The notes beneath the pieces are model-generated. The model was given only the letters and a program-made list of their open reading frames with translations, made no database searches and was not told where the DNA came from. The position numbers and the translations under genes were made by a program. Shown here in pieces: positions 8,783 through 15,758 of a DNA stretch of 39,066 nucleotides; within the stretch, counting starts at the first letter, position 1; the number at the start of each line of letters is the position of its first letter. The DNA is from Betaproteobacteria bacterium (lineage in GTDB: Bacteria > Pseudomonadota > Gammaproteobacteria > Burkholderiales > SG8-39), in NCBI GenBank assembly GCA_947479645.1, contig CANKAJ010000036.1:1-39066 (forward strand), read 5' to 3'.

Positions 8783-8803
8783 GGCTGGCGTTGTTTGCCA
8801 GCC
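8783..8803. terminator. candidate bidirectional terminator hairpin
   Basis: GGCTGGC at 8783-8789 and GCCAGCC at 8797-8803 form a perfect 7-bp stem with a 7-base loop. It sits between two convergent genes (stops at 8768 and 8828). On the plus strand a run of A then TTTT follows about 10-20 bases later rather than directly, so it is not an ideal intrinsic terminator. Confidence 0.5.
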
Positions 8804-8827
8804 TCCGCGAGGTTCAAAAAGGTTTTA

Positions 8828-9946
8828 TTAGGGCGGGCTGGTCGGTGTGATTTTTGCCGCGCGCAACAACTCGCGGTGAACCCGGCTGACCCGCTCCACT
8901 TCGCCCTTGGCCGGGAAGCGTTCATAGAAGCCCTGGGATCGGAAGTCCGCCAGCAGGTCGCCCCAAGGCGCCAGGCGTGCCTGCCAGCGCGCGAGGCGCC
9001 CGTCCTCCGGTTCGGCGTCGTCACGCGCCAGGTCGGCGCATACGCGTATCAGCGCTTTGAGCGTGACCGGCCGCGTGATCATGTGGTTGGCGTTGTTCCA
9101 GCCATCACCCCACACCCGTTCCGCCGCCTTGAGAAAATCACGAACGGTGGCGTAATAGCGGTCGGCACCGCGCACGCCTCCGCCCGCCGCCTGGATGCGT
9201 CGCCAGTCGCGCTTGACCCAGCGATACAGTTCATTGAACAGTTCTGCCTGCAGTATCCATTTGTCCTTTAGGCTGCGCCCGCCCAGCCGGTTGATCCGGT
9301 AACGCAGCGGGCTGTCGGCTTCGCTGTACAGACTGGCGACCAGGCGTGAGGCGAACTTGCGGTCCGGTGCTGCCCAGGACACGCGCTCGTACAGATCGAC
9401 CAGGTGGCTCTTGTTGATTCGCGTCGGGGTGGAGTTGATGATGACGAACATCTCGGCGGCGAAGTCTTCGCTCCTGCCATCAAAGATCATGCAGGGCACG
9501 CTGATTGAGTCGGCTTCCTCAGGGTGCTCATCCAGATAAAAGCGCAGTGCCGCCAGGCGGTGCTGGCCATCGATGATCAGGAACTTCGAATCGGGTTCGG
9601 ACAGATGGCCGAATCCGCCGGGGCCGGCAGATTGAAAGCGAAGCTTTTCGTGCGTGAACAGCAGCACAGTGCCGGGAATGGGCGGTTGCGATACCGCAGT
9701 CTCGTAGAAATTCTTCAGCTGATGCACTTTCGCGCGCGACAAGGTGCGCTGAAAGGCCCCATCGGTGCGCTCGATGCGCGCAATGAATCGCGCAATGTCG
9801 TCCTTGGAAGCGATCTTCTCGGCGGGAATCTCGCCGTCTTCGTCGAAGTAGCGGCTGATAAAGCGGACTCGTTCCAGCAGGTCCGAGGCCTGATAGCCAC
9901 CGAAGTAGAAAATGCTGTCTTTTTGGCGAATCTGCGTGGCAAGCAT
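8828..9946 (-). CDS. DGQHR-domain protein (DndB-like), orphan
   Basis: A 372-residue protein starting at the ATG whose first base is 9946, directly after a strong GGGAGGT ribosome site; the longer frame to 10060 is rejected. The hallmark LIIDGQHRLAALRF lies at about 123-136, followed by FVIINSTPTRINKSHL (167-182), the usual second conserved segment of this ParB/sulfiredoxin-like family. DGQHR proteins include DndB, a regulator of DNA phosphorothioation operons, and many uncharacterised standalone members. No DndA, C, D, E, Ssp or Dpt gene is in the window, so a phosphorothioation role is not supported. It lies downstream of lysR on the same strand with a 120-base gap holding a possible promoter. 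Its presence between catabolic blocks is odd and may mark a defence or regulatory insertion. Confidence 0.85.
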   Translation of the reverse strand: MLATQIRQKDSIFYFGGYQASDLLERVRFISRYFDEDGEIPAEKIASKDDIARFIARIERTDGAFQRTLSRAKVHQLKNFYETAVSQPPIPGTVLLFTHEKLRFQSAGPGGFGHLSEPDSKFLIIDGQHRLAALRFYLDEHPEEADSISVPCMIFDGRSEDFAAEMFVIINSTPTRINKSHLVDLYERVSWAAPDRKFASRLVASLYSEADSPLRYRINRLGGRSLKDKWILQAELFNELYRWVKRDWRRIQAAGGGVRGADRYYATVRDFLKAAERVWGDGWNNANHMITRPVTLKALIRVCADLARDDAEPEDGRLARWQARLAPWGDLLADFRSQGFYERFPAKGEVERVSRVHRELLRAAKITPTSPP

Positions 9947-10003
9947 TGCGATACCTCCCAGCCGGCGTTCAGTAAGTGCGAGGGACTCCCAAATTCGTGA
10001 ATG

Positions 10004-10009
10004 ATTATA
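10004..10009 (-). promoter_or_regulatory. candidate -10 element for the DGQHR gene
   Basis: The minus strand reads TATAAT here, a perfect sigma-70 -10 hexamer, about 57 bases upstream of the ATG at 9946. No convincing -35 box is visible at 16-18 bases. It suggests the DGQHR gene can be transcribed separately from lysR. Confidence 0.35.
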
Positions 10010-10066
10010 TTGTAAAAATCGCGCCTCCCGGTTGCGATCCGGCCCGTGCGCCCCAGCCATGGAGTG

Positions 10067-10999
10067 TTAACGCTCCTTGCGTGCAGGTCGTGGGCTGGAT
10101 GGCGGAGCCAGAATGCCGGGGCCGATGGTGCGGATCAATTCCAGCGTTTGCTGCATCAGTGGCGTTGCCGGTCGCTGCGCGGGGATGACCAGCGTCAGAT
10201 GTGTGGTCAGGGGTTTATTGAATGCCCGTGCCGAGAACCGCTCCGGGGGCTGGCCGCGAATGGCGTTCATGGGCAGCACGGCGTGGCCGTATCCCTCCTG
10301 CACCAGGTCGAGGATGGCCGGGACTCCATCAATTTCCAGAACCACTTCAGCACGTGCGCCGATGTTCGCCAGCTGGGTCTCCACCCGCATGCGGATTGCG
10401 TTGGGTCGGCTGGGAATGATCAGCGGATAGCGCGGCAGGTCCTTCAGGCGGAGGGGGCCGTCGGTGGCGACCCCGGTCGCTGCGTGCCGCGGTGATATCA
10501 GGAACAACTCCTCCTCCAGAAATGGAATGATCTCCATGGCCGGGGACGGTACCGGGTTGTAGATGATGCCGATGTCGATGCGACCGGTAGCAAGCCATTC
10601 GGCGATGTAGAACGACAGGCCGCCGATCATGGCCAGATTCGCTGCGGGAAACTGCGCCCGAAAGCTCTTCACCAGGGGAACAGTCAGAAACCTCTCGACG
10701 CTGGGTGGCGCCGCGACGGTGACGCGACCGACCGGCGTCCCCATGGTGCGTCCCAATTCGTCGCGCGCCCGGTCCACCTGCTGCAGGATGCCGCGGGCGT
10801 GTTCGACAAGGCGCTTGCCGGCATCGGTCATGCTGACGCCGCGGCCATTGCGATACAGCAGATTCTGTTTCAGCTCGATCTCAAGCAGGCGGATCTGGCG
10901 GCTCAGGGCTGGCTGGGCAATCGACAACAATGCCGCCGCTTTGGTGAAGCTGCCCAGTTCGGCGACATGCAGGAAATAATCGAGCTGTTTGATATTCAT
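10067..10999 (-). CDS. LysR-type transcriptional regulator
   Basis: A 310-residue LysR regulator. Residues 1-60 form the winged HTH (MNIKQLDYFLHVAELGSFTK, then AALLSIAQPALSRQIRLLE), followed by a linker helix and a periplasmic-binding-protein-like effector domain from about 90 (GRVTVAAPPSVERFLTVPLV) to 295. It diverges from the Bug gene at 11207 that heads the 4,5-cleavage operon, the classical arrangement for a LysR activator with a pathway intermediate as inducer. A T-N11-A type dyad lies 19-38 bases upstream of its start codon, which fits autoregulation. The region before its ATG lacks a good ribosome site (it reads CACCTACCCCCCC), so expression may be low. The natural ligand is unknown; a gallate- or protocatechuate-pathway acid is the simplest guess. 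Confidence 0.92.
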   Translation of the reverse strand: MNIKQLDYFLHVAELGSFTKAAALLSIAQPALSRQIRLLEIELKQNLLYRNGRGVSMTDAGKRLVEHARGILQQVDRARDELGRTMGTPVGRVTVAAPPSVERFLTVPLVKSFRAQFPAANLAMIGGLSFYIAEWLATGRIDIGIIYNPVPSPAMEIIPFLEEELFLISPRHAATGVATDGPLRLKDLPRYPLIIPSRPNAIRMRVETQLANIGARAEVVLEIDGVPAILDLVQEGYGHAVLPMNAIRGQPPERFSARAFNKPLTTHLTLVIPAQRPATPLMQQTLELIRTIGPGILAPPSSPRPARKER

Positions 11000-11017
11000 G
11001 GGGGGGTAGGTGACCGG

Positions 11018-11037
11018 ATATCGAAAAATGATATATC
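11018..11037. promoter_or_regulatory. candidate LysR operator (T-N11-A dyad)
   Basis: ATATC-GAAAAAT-GATAT at 11018-11034 is an interrupted dyad that fits the LysR T-N11-A rule, and it overlaps a second palindrome GATATATC (11030-11037). It lies between the divergent lysR (start 10999) and Bug (start 11207) genes. A possible -10 TATGCT for the Bug operon is at 11050-11055, which would place the dyad over its -35 region. Confidence 0.5.
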
Positions 11038-11206
11038 TACTAGTCTGATTATGCTATTTCATTTTGTCTTGAGTCGGCCGACAATCGACAGGGAATTCTT
11101 GATCGGCTGATTGCGCATGCATACCGCCTGCACACGCGTACCGCCGAAGTGGGTACCCTGACCAAAAGCACGACTCGATGCTCAAACATTATCCGAGGAG
11201 GGTTCA

Positions 11207-12205
11207 ATGAAGTCATTCCTGAAATCACCCTTGCGCCGCAACGCGCTCAAGGCACTGGGGTCGGCGCCGTTGCTGGGCCTGCTGCCGGGCAGCGCATTCG
11301 CAGCGTATCCGGAGCGGCCCATCCGCCTGGTGGTGCCGTTCGCTCCTGGAGGCAATGCTGACATCGTGGGGCGACTGGTGGCCGCCGGCATGTCCCAATT
11401 GCTCGGCCAGCCTGTGCTGGTGGATAACCGGGCCGGGGCCGGCGGTGGCGTTGGTGCTGCGCAGGTCGCGCGCGCTGCGCCGGATGGTTACACCCTGCTC
11501 TCCGGATCCAACGGGCCGCTCACGGTGAATCCGTTCGTGCAGCTCAATCCCGGCTACGATCCGCTGAAAGATTTTGCACCGATCGGGCTGACCAGCAGCG
11601 TGCCGCATTCCCTGATCATCAATCCCGGAGTGCCTGCCAAAAACCTGGCCGAACTCATCGAATTATCCAAGCGGGAGCAGGTCGGCATCGCCACCTCCGG
11701 CATCGGCAGTGCGACGCACCTGACGCTGGAGCGCTTCAATGCCCAGACCGGCGCAAAGCTGGTGCATATCCCCTACAAGAGCGGCGGCGCCCTGCTGCCC
11801 GACCTCGTGGGCGGCACCACCCAGGGCGCGATGACAGAGATTTCCGCCGCGCTCCCCTTCCATCGTTCGGGCAAGCTGCGCTTCGTGGCCATCGCCTCTG
11901 CAAAGCGCACCGAGCTTGCCAGTGATGTGCCCACCATGATTGAAAGCGGCGTGAAGGATTTTGTCGCCGGCAGCTATATCGGCATTCTGGCGCCGACCGG
12001 CGTGCCAGGCGATGTCATGGCGCGTCTGCAGACGGCGCTGGTCGCGGCGTTGCGCATGCCGGCCACCCTCGAGAAATTCAAGGAACTGGGTGCCGAGGTG
12101 GCGACACCGGAGCAGATGACACCGGCCGGATTTGCCTCCTTCATCCGCCAGGATTACGAAAACTCGCGCCAGGCCGCGAATCTGGCCGGCCTGAAGAAGG
12201 AATGA
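11207..12205 (+). CDS. Bug/TctC-family periplasmic solute-binding protein (first gene of 4,5-cleavage operon)
   Basis: A 332-residue receptor starting at ATG 11207 after an AGGAGGG ribosome site. The leader contains twin arginines (LRRNALKAL, Arg10-Arg11) and a long hydrophobic core ending AFA at about 32, so export may be by Tat, unlike the plain Sec leaders of most other Bug proteins here. The mature part opens with YPERPIRLVVPFAPGGNAD and contains VHIPYKSGGALLPDLVGG. As first gene after the LysR intergenic region it is probably the uptake receptor for the acid degraded by the following enzymes. Its stop codon lies within a 10-bp tandem repeat (12196-12245). Confidence 0.92.
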   Translation: MKSFLKSPLRRNALKALGSAPLLGLLPGSAFAAYPERPIRLVVPFAPGGNADIVGRLVAAGMSQLLGQPVLVDNRAGAGGGVGAAQVARAAPDGYTLLSGSNGPLTVNPFVQLNPGYDPLKDFAPIGLTSSVPHSLIINPGVPAKNLAELIELSKREQVGIATSGIGSATHLTLERFNAQTGAKLVHIPYKSGGALLPDLVGGTTQGAMTEISAALPFHRSGKLRFVAIASAKRTELASDVPTMIESGVKDFVAGSYIGILAPTGVPGDVMARLQTALVAALRMPATLEKFKELGAEVATPEQMTPAGFASFIRQDYENSRQAANLAGLKKE

Positions 12206-12245
12206 GAAGGAATGAGAAGGAATGAGAAGGAATGAGAAGGCGTGA
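12196..12245. repeat. 10-bp tandem repeat spanning a stop codon
   Basis: Four perfect copies of GAAGGAATGA (12196-12235) are followed by a degenerate fifth, GAAGGCGTGA (12236-12245). The first copy supplies the last Glu codon and stop of the Bug gene. Each unit holds a ribosome-site-like AAGGA, an ATG and a TGA. Because the period is 10, the TGAs fall in all three frames. Confidence 0.95.
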
Positions 12246-12320
12246 AACACGTCTTTCGCGTTCATCGTATTTGCAGTGACGGCCGGGTGCTGAGTCCGGC
12301 TGTCGCGCCTGGAGACCCTG

Positions 12321-13427
12321 ATGCAAACTGCCATTCCCTGTCTGTTCATGCGCGGCGGCACGTCGCGCGGACCGTTTTTTCTGGCGACCGACCTGCCGGC
12401 CGATCCGGCGCTGCGCGACCGCGTGTTGCTGGCGGCCATGGGCTCGCCGGATGACCGTCAGATCGACGGCCTGGGCGGAGCTGATCCGCTGACCAGCAAG
12501 ATCGGCATCGTCGCGCGCTCCCGGCGCCCGGGCGTGGATCTCGAATTCCTGTTCGGTCAGGTGCTCATTGACGAGGCGCGCGTGGACTACACGCCCAACT
12601 GCGGCAATATGCTGGCCGCGGTAGGGCCCTTCGGGCTGGAGCGCGGCCTCGCGAAGGTGCAGGGTGACGAAACCACGTTGCGCATTCTGACCGTCAATAC
12701 CGACATGCTCTGCGACGTGATCCTGCAGACGCCCGGAGGCCGCATCCGCTATGACGGCGATGCGCGCATCGACGGTGTGCCCGGCACCTCGGCACCGATC
12801 AAGATCAACTTCCTCGACACGGCAGGCTCGGTATGCAAGAAGTTGCTGCCGACCGGATCGGTGCGCGACGTGGTTGACGGCGTTGCCGTCACCTGCATCG
12901 ACAATGGCATGCCGGTGGTGCTCATCAAGGCATCCGACCTGGGGCGCACCGGCTACGAGACAAAGGAGCAACTCAATGTTGATGCCGAACTCAAGGCCCG
13001 GCTGGAGGCCATCCGCCTCAAGCTTGGGCCGCTGATGAACCTGGGTGACGTCACGAAGAAGGTGGTACCCAAGATGTGTCTGATCGCACCGCCGAAATCC
13101 GGCAGCGGCATCTGCACCCGCACCTTCATTCCGCACGATTGCCACTCGGCCGTGGGCGTGCTGGGGGCCGTGACGGTGGCCACGGCCTGCGTGCTCAAGG
13201 GCTCGGTGGCTGACGGCATGGCGGTGCTGCCCGCGGGGGACTCCAAGCTGGTGTCGGTGGAGCATCCGACCGGGGAGTTCTCGGTTGAACTGGGGCTGGA
13301 TCCCGCTGATCCGCAATCAGTGACGCGCTCGGCGCTGTTGCGCACCGCGCGCCTCATCATGCGCGGCGAAGTCCTGATTCCCTCGAGTGTCTGGGATGGG
13401 CCGCAGTCCTCCAGGCTTGCGGCCTGA
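12321..13427 (+). CDS. galD: 4-oxalomesaconate tautomerase (GalD/PrpF family)
   Basis: A 368-residue enzyme of the PrpF / diaminopimelate-epimerase fold. GalD interconverts keto and enol tautomers of 4-oxalomesaconate in gallate and protocatechuate 4,5-cleavage degradation. Seen: opening MRGGTSRGPFF (10-20), GGADPLTSKIGIV (52-64), YTPNCGNMLAAVG (90-102, Cys94 in the position of a catalytic residue in this fold) and the second lobe SGSGICTRTFIPHDCHSA (260-277). ATG 12321 follows a GGAG ribosome site. The 115-base gap from the Bug gene contains the tandem repeat. LigI-like, LigK-like and LigJ-like genes follow, which makes GalD more likely than methylaconitate isomerase PrpF. Confidence 0.85.
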   Translation: MQTAIPCLFMRGGTSRGPFFLATDLPADPALRDRVLLAAMGSPDDRQIDGLGGADPLTSKIGIVARSRRPGVDLEFLFGQVLIDEARVDYTPNCGNMLAAVGPFGLERGLAKVQGDETTLRILTVNTDMLCDVILQTPGGRIRYDGDARIDGVPGTSAPIKINFLDTAGSVCKKLLPTGSVRDVVDGVAVTCIDNGMPVVLIKASDLGRTGYETKEQLNVDAELKARLEAIRLKLGPLMNLGDVTKKVVPKMCLIAPPKSGSGICTRTFIPHDCHSAVGVLGAVTVATACVLKGSVADGMAVLPAGDSKLVSVEHPTGEFSVELGLDPADPQSVTRSALLRTARLIMRGEVLIPSSVWDGPQSSRLAA

Positions 13428-13466
13428 GCACGCGCGTCCTTCCATTGTGAAAGCGGCAGGATTGAC

Positions 13467-14363
13467 ATGAAAATTATTCCCCCGCCGGATCCCGCTCCGG
13501 TCAAACTCAACTGGAAGCTGCCTGCCGGTGCCTGTGATGCGCACTGCCATATCTACGGGCCGGCCGCGAAGTTTCCCTACGTGCCGGGCACGCCTTATCT
13601 GCCTCCTGACGCCGGCTTCGAGCAGTTGCGCGCGCTGCACGACCATCTGGGACTGGAACGTGCCGTCATCGTGCATGCGGCGCCGCATGGCACGGACTTG
13701 CGCGTGACGTTGGACGGAATCGCGCGCAGCGGCGGCGCCTATCGCGGCGTGGCGGTGGTCAGGCCCGATATCACGGATCGCGAACTGGAAGACCTGCACG
13801 CCGGCGGTATCCGTGGCATCCGCTACAACTTCGTCGCCCATCTGGGCGGTGCACCGCAAATCCCGGACTTCGAGCGCATGCTGGCACGCATCAAGCCGCT
13901 GGGCTGGCATGTGGTGCTGCATTTCGATGCCAAGGACATCCCCGGCCATGCCGACCTGATTCGCCGTATCCCCGTGCCCTTTGTGGTGGATCATATGGGG
14001 CGGGTGGAGGCGCAGCACGGTCTTGATCAGGCGCCTTTTCGCATTTTGATGGAACTGATGAAGAATCCGCTTGCCTGGGTGAAGGTGTGCGGTTCCGAGC
14101 GGGTGTCCAGCCAGGGCAAGCCCTTTCACGACGCCATTCCGTTTGCGCGAGCGCTCATGGAGGCGGCGCCCGACCAGATACTGTGGGGCACCGACTGGCC
14201 GCATCCCAACGTGAAGTGGATGCCCAATGACGGCGAACTGGTCAATCTGTTCGCCCTTTTCACCGATGATGAAACGCTGAGACGCAAGGTGCTGGTCGAC
14301 AATCCGACCCGGCTGTATTGGAACGATCAGGTGGAACGCATAACACGAGTGACCGGAGCATAA
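13467..14363 (+). CDS. ligI: 2-pyrone-4,6-dicarboxylate lactonase-like amidohydrolase (LigI family)
   Basis: A 298-residue TIM-barrel amidohydrolase. LigI hydrolyses 2-pyrone-4,6-dicarboxylate to 4-oxalomesaconate. Metal-independent LigI-type features are visible: CDAHCHIYGP near the N-terminus (His26, His28), YLPPDAGFEQLRALHDHLGL, an RGIRYNF basic segment (116-122) that contacts carboxylates in this family, and WGTDWPHPN with the catalytic Asp243. The start follows a CAGGA site, 39 bases after galD. Because the downstream genes act on the LigI product, PDC is the likely substrate, although related cyclic dicarboxylate lactones cannot be excluded. Only four bases separate it from the next gene. 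Confidence 0.82.
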   Translation: MKIIPPPDPAPVKLNWKLPAGACDAHCHIYGPAAKFPYVPGTPYLPPDAGFEQLRALHDHLGLERAVIVHAAPHGTDLRVTLDGIARSGGAYRGVAVVRPDITDRELEDLHAGGIRGIRYNFVAHLGGAPQIPDFERMLARIKPLGWHVVLHFDAKDIPGHADLIRRIPVPFVVDHMGRVEAQHGLDQAPFRILMELMKNPLAWVKVCGSERVSSQGKPFHDAIPFARALMEAAPDQILWGTDWPHPNVKWMPNDGELVNLFALFTDDETLRRKVLVDNPTRLYWNDQVERITRVTGA

Positions 14364-14367
14364 ACCC

Positions 14368-14745
14368 ATGAAGACCGTCGTAGTCCGCAACATTCCCCGC
14401 GCCGATGCCCAGATCGTGGCCTCGCTGCGCAAATCGGGAACCTCCACCGTGCATGAAGCCATGGGCCGCATCGGGCTGATGAAGCCCTACCTGCGACCGA
14501 TCTACCCCGGCGATGTCATCGTCGCCAACGACGATGGCGTGGTGGTGGTGCCACTGGCCGACGCCCGGCGGGTAAGCGTGCTGGCGCACGAGCGCGTGGT
14601 GAAGGAAAGCGCCAATCGCAAGCGCTATGAAAGTGGCGAACTGGCGCTGGACATCAACAACATGCGCCCGGCGCTGGAAAAGCTCGGGTTGCGCTACGTC
14701 GATAATGCCGAGCAACTGAACCAGGAAGAAAAGGGAAAATCATGA
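14368..14745 (+). pseudogene. ligK: internally deleted 4-carboxy-4-hydroxy-2-oxoadipate aldolase (LigK/GalC, RraA-like)
   Basis: The intact enzyme (about 225 residues) cleaves 4-carboxy-4-hydroxy-2-oxoadipate to pyruvate and oxaloacetate. Here only 125 codons remain. Residues 1-46 match the N-terminus (SLRKSGTSTVHEAMGRIGLM, then LRPIY) and residues 47-110 match the C-terminus (PGDVIVANDDGVVVVP, ELALDINNMR). About 100 residues between them are missing in frame, at about 14503-14509. The lost part holds the GDLLA region, the active-site loop ending in an Arg-Asp pair and the core barrel strands. The join at Tyr-Pro-Gly suggests recombination between short ACCCCGGC-like sequences encoding PG on both sides. 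The frame is open, starts four bases after ligI and overlaps the next Bug gene (ATGA), so it may still be translated. An aldolase function is improbable. Confidence 0.85.
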
Positions 14746-15713
14746 AATCGGTCATTGCCTTGTTGCTGGCTGGGAGCGTTGCCGCTTTATCGCCTGCCTT
14801 TGTGCAGGCACAGGCCTACCCGAACAAACCCATACGCCTGGTCAATCCCTTTGCGCCGGGCGGCACCACTGAAATCATCGCGCGTACCGTCACGCAGGAA
14901 CTCAGCAAGAACATGGGTCAGCAATGGATACTGGACAGCAAGCCCGGTGCCGGCGGCAACATTGCGATGGAAGAGGTGGTCCGCAGCGCACCGGACGGCT
15001 ACACCCTCATCGTTGGCCACATCGGCACGCTGGCAGTGAACCCCTTCATGTTCGATAAATTGCCTTTCGACACGAACCGGGACTTTGCGCCGATTTCACT
15101 GTGGGTGAAGGTGCCGCAGCTCTACGTGGTGCACGCCGATGTGCCGGCCAGGGACTTGCGTGAATTCGTGAAGATGGCCCAGTCCAGGCCCGGCACCATG
15201 AGTTATGGTTCGGCGGGCATTGGTTCGGCGGGACACCTGGCCACCGAGTACTTCAAGCTGGTGGCCAAGATCGATTTACTGCATGTTCCCTACAAGGGCA
15301 CCGGTCCGCAGCTCATTGATCTGGTGGCCGGCCGCAATCATTTCGCAGCGCTGGGCACGCCGCCGCTGATGCAGCACATCAAGGCCGGCAAGCTGCGCCC
15401 CGTTGCCATCGGCAGCAGCCAGCGCTCGGCGCTGCTTCCCGACGTGCCCACGGTTGCCGAGCAGGGCTATCCGGGCTACGAGACCACGCAGTGGTATGGC
15501 CTGAATGGCTCGGCCAAGTTGCCGGCGGAAGTGGTGAAGCGACTGGCTGATGAATCGGCCAAGGCCATCAAGGGGCAGGCGGTGCGCGATCGTTTGAATA
15601 CCGATGATGTCATTGGCGTGGGTTCCAGTGCGAAGGAGTACGCCGATTTCATTCGCAGCGAGCAGGCGCGCTGGAGTGAGGTGGTGCAGAAGGCGAAAAT
15701 CCGGCCGGAATGA
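14742..15713 (+). CDS. Bug/TctC-family periplasmic solute-binding protein (inside 4,5-cleavage operon)
   Basis: A 323-residue TTT receptor. Its ATG overlaps the stop of the deleted ligK (ATGA), giving translational coupling, with AAGGGAAA as ribosome site. The signal peptide has a hydrophobic core at residues 4-20 and cleaves after VQA at 23. The mature part opens with YPNKPIRLVNPFAPGGTTE and contains VPYKGTGPQLIDLVAGR. A second Bug within one operon, between two enzymes for tricarboxylic intermediates, points to uptake of a pathway-related di- or tricarboxylate such as PDC; this is inference from context only. Confidence 0.92.
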   Translation: MKSVIALLLAGSVAALSPAFVQAQAYPNKPIRLVNPFAPGGTTEIIARTVTQELSKNMGQQWILDSKPGAGGNIAMEEVVRSAPDGYTLIVGHIGTLAVNPFMFDKLPFDTNRDFAPISLWVKVPQLYVVHADVPARDLREFVKMAQSRPGTMSYGSAGIGSAGHLATEYFKLVAKIDLLHVPYKGTGPQLIDLVAGRNHFAALGTPPLMQHIKAGKLRPVAIGSSQRSALLPDVPTVAEQGYPGYETTQWYGLNGSAKLPAEVVKRLADESAKAIKGQAVRDRLNTDDVIGVGSSAKEYADFIRSEQARWSEVVQKAKIRPE

Positions 15714-15758
15714 GGCGATACCGCCAACGTTTGATACCGAATTCAACTGGAGAACTGC

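Noticed and set aside
12141..14471. Two long minus-strand open frames (391 and 384 codons) opposite galD and ligI
   Set aside because: Both lie opposite clearly recognised genes and have no domain character or ribosome sites.
14368..14745. Frameshift as the cause of the short LigK-like protein
   Set aside because: Both flanking segments are in the same frame and match the family's ends directly, so an in-frame deletion explains it better.
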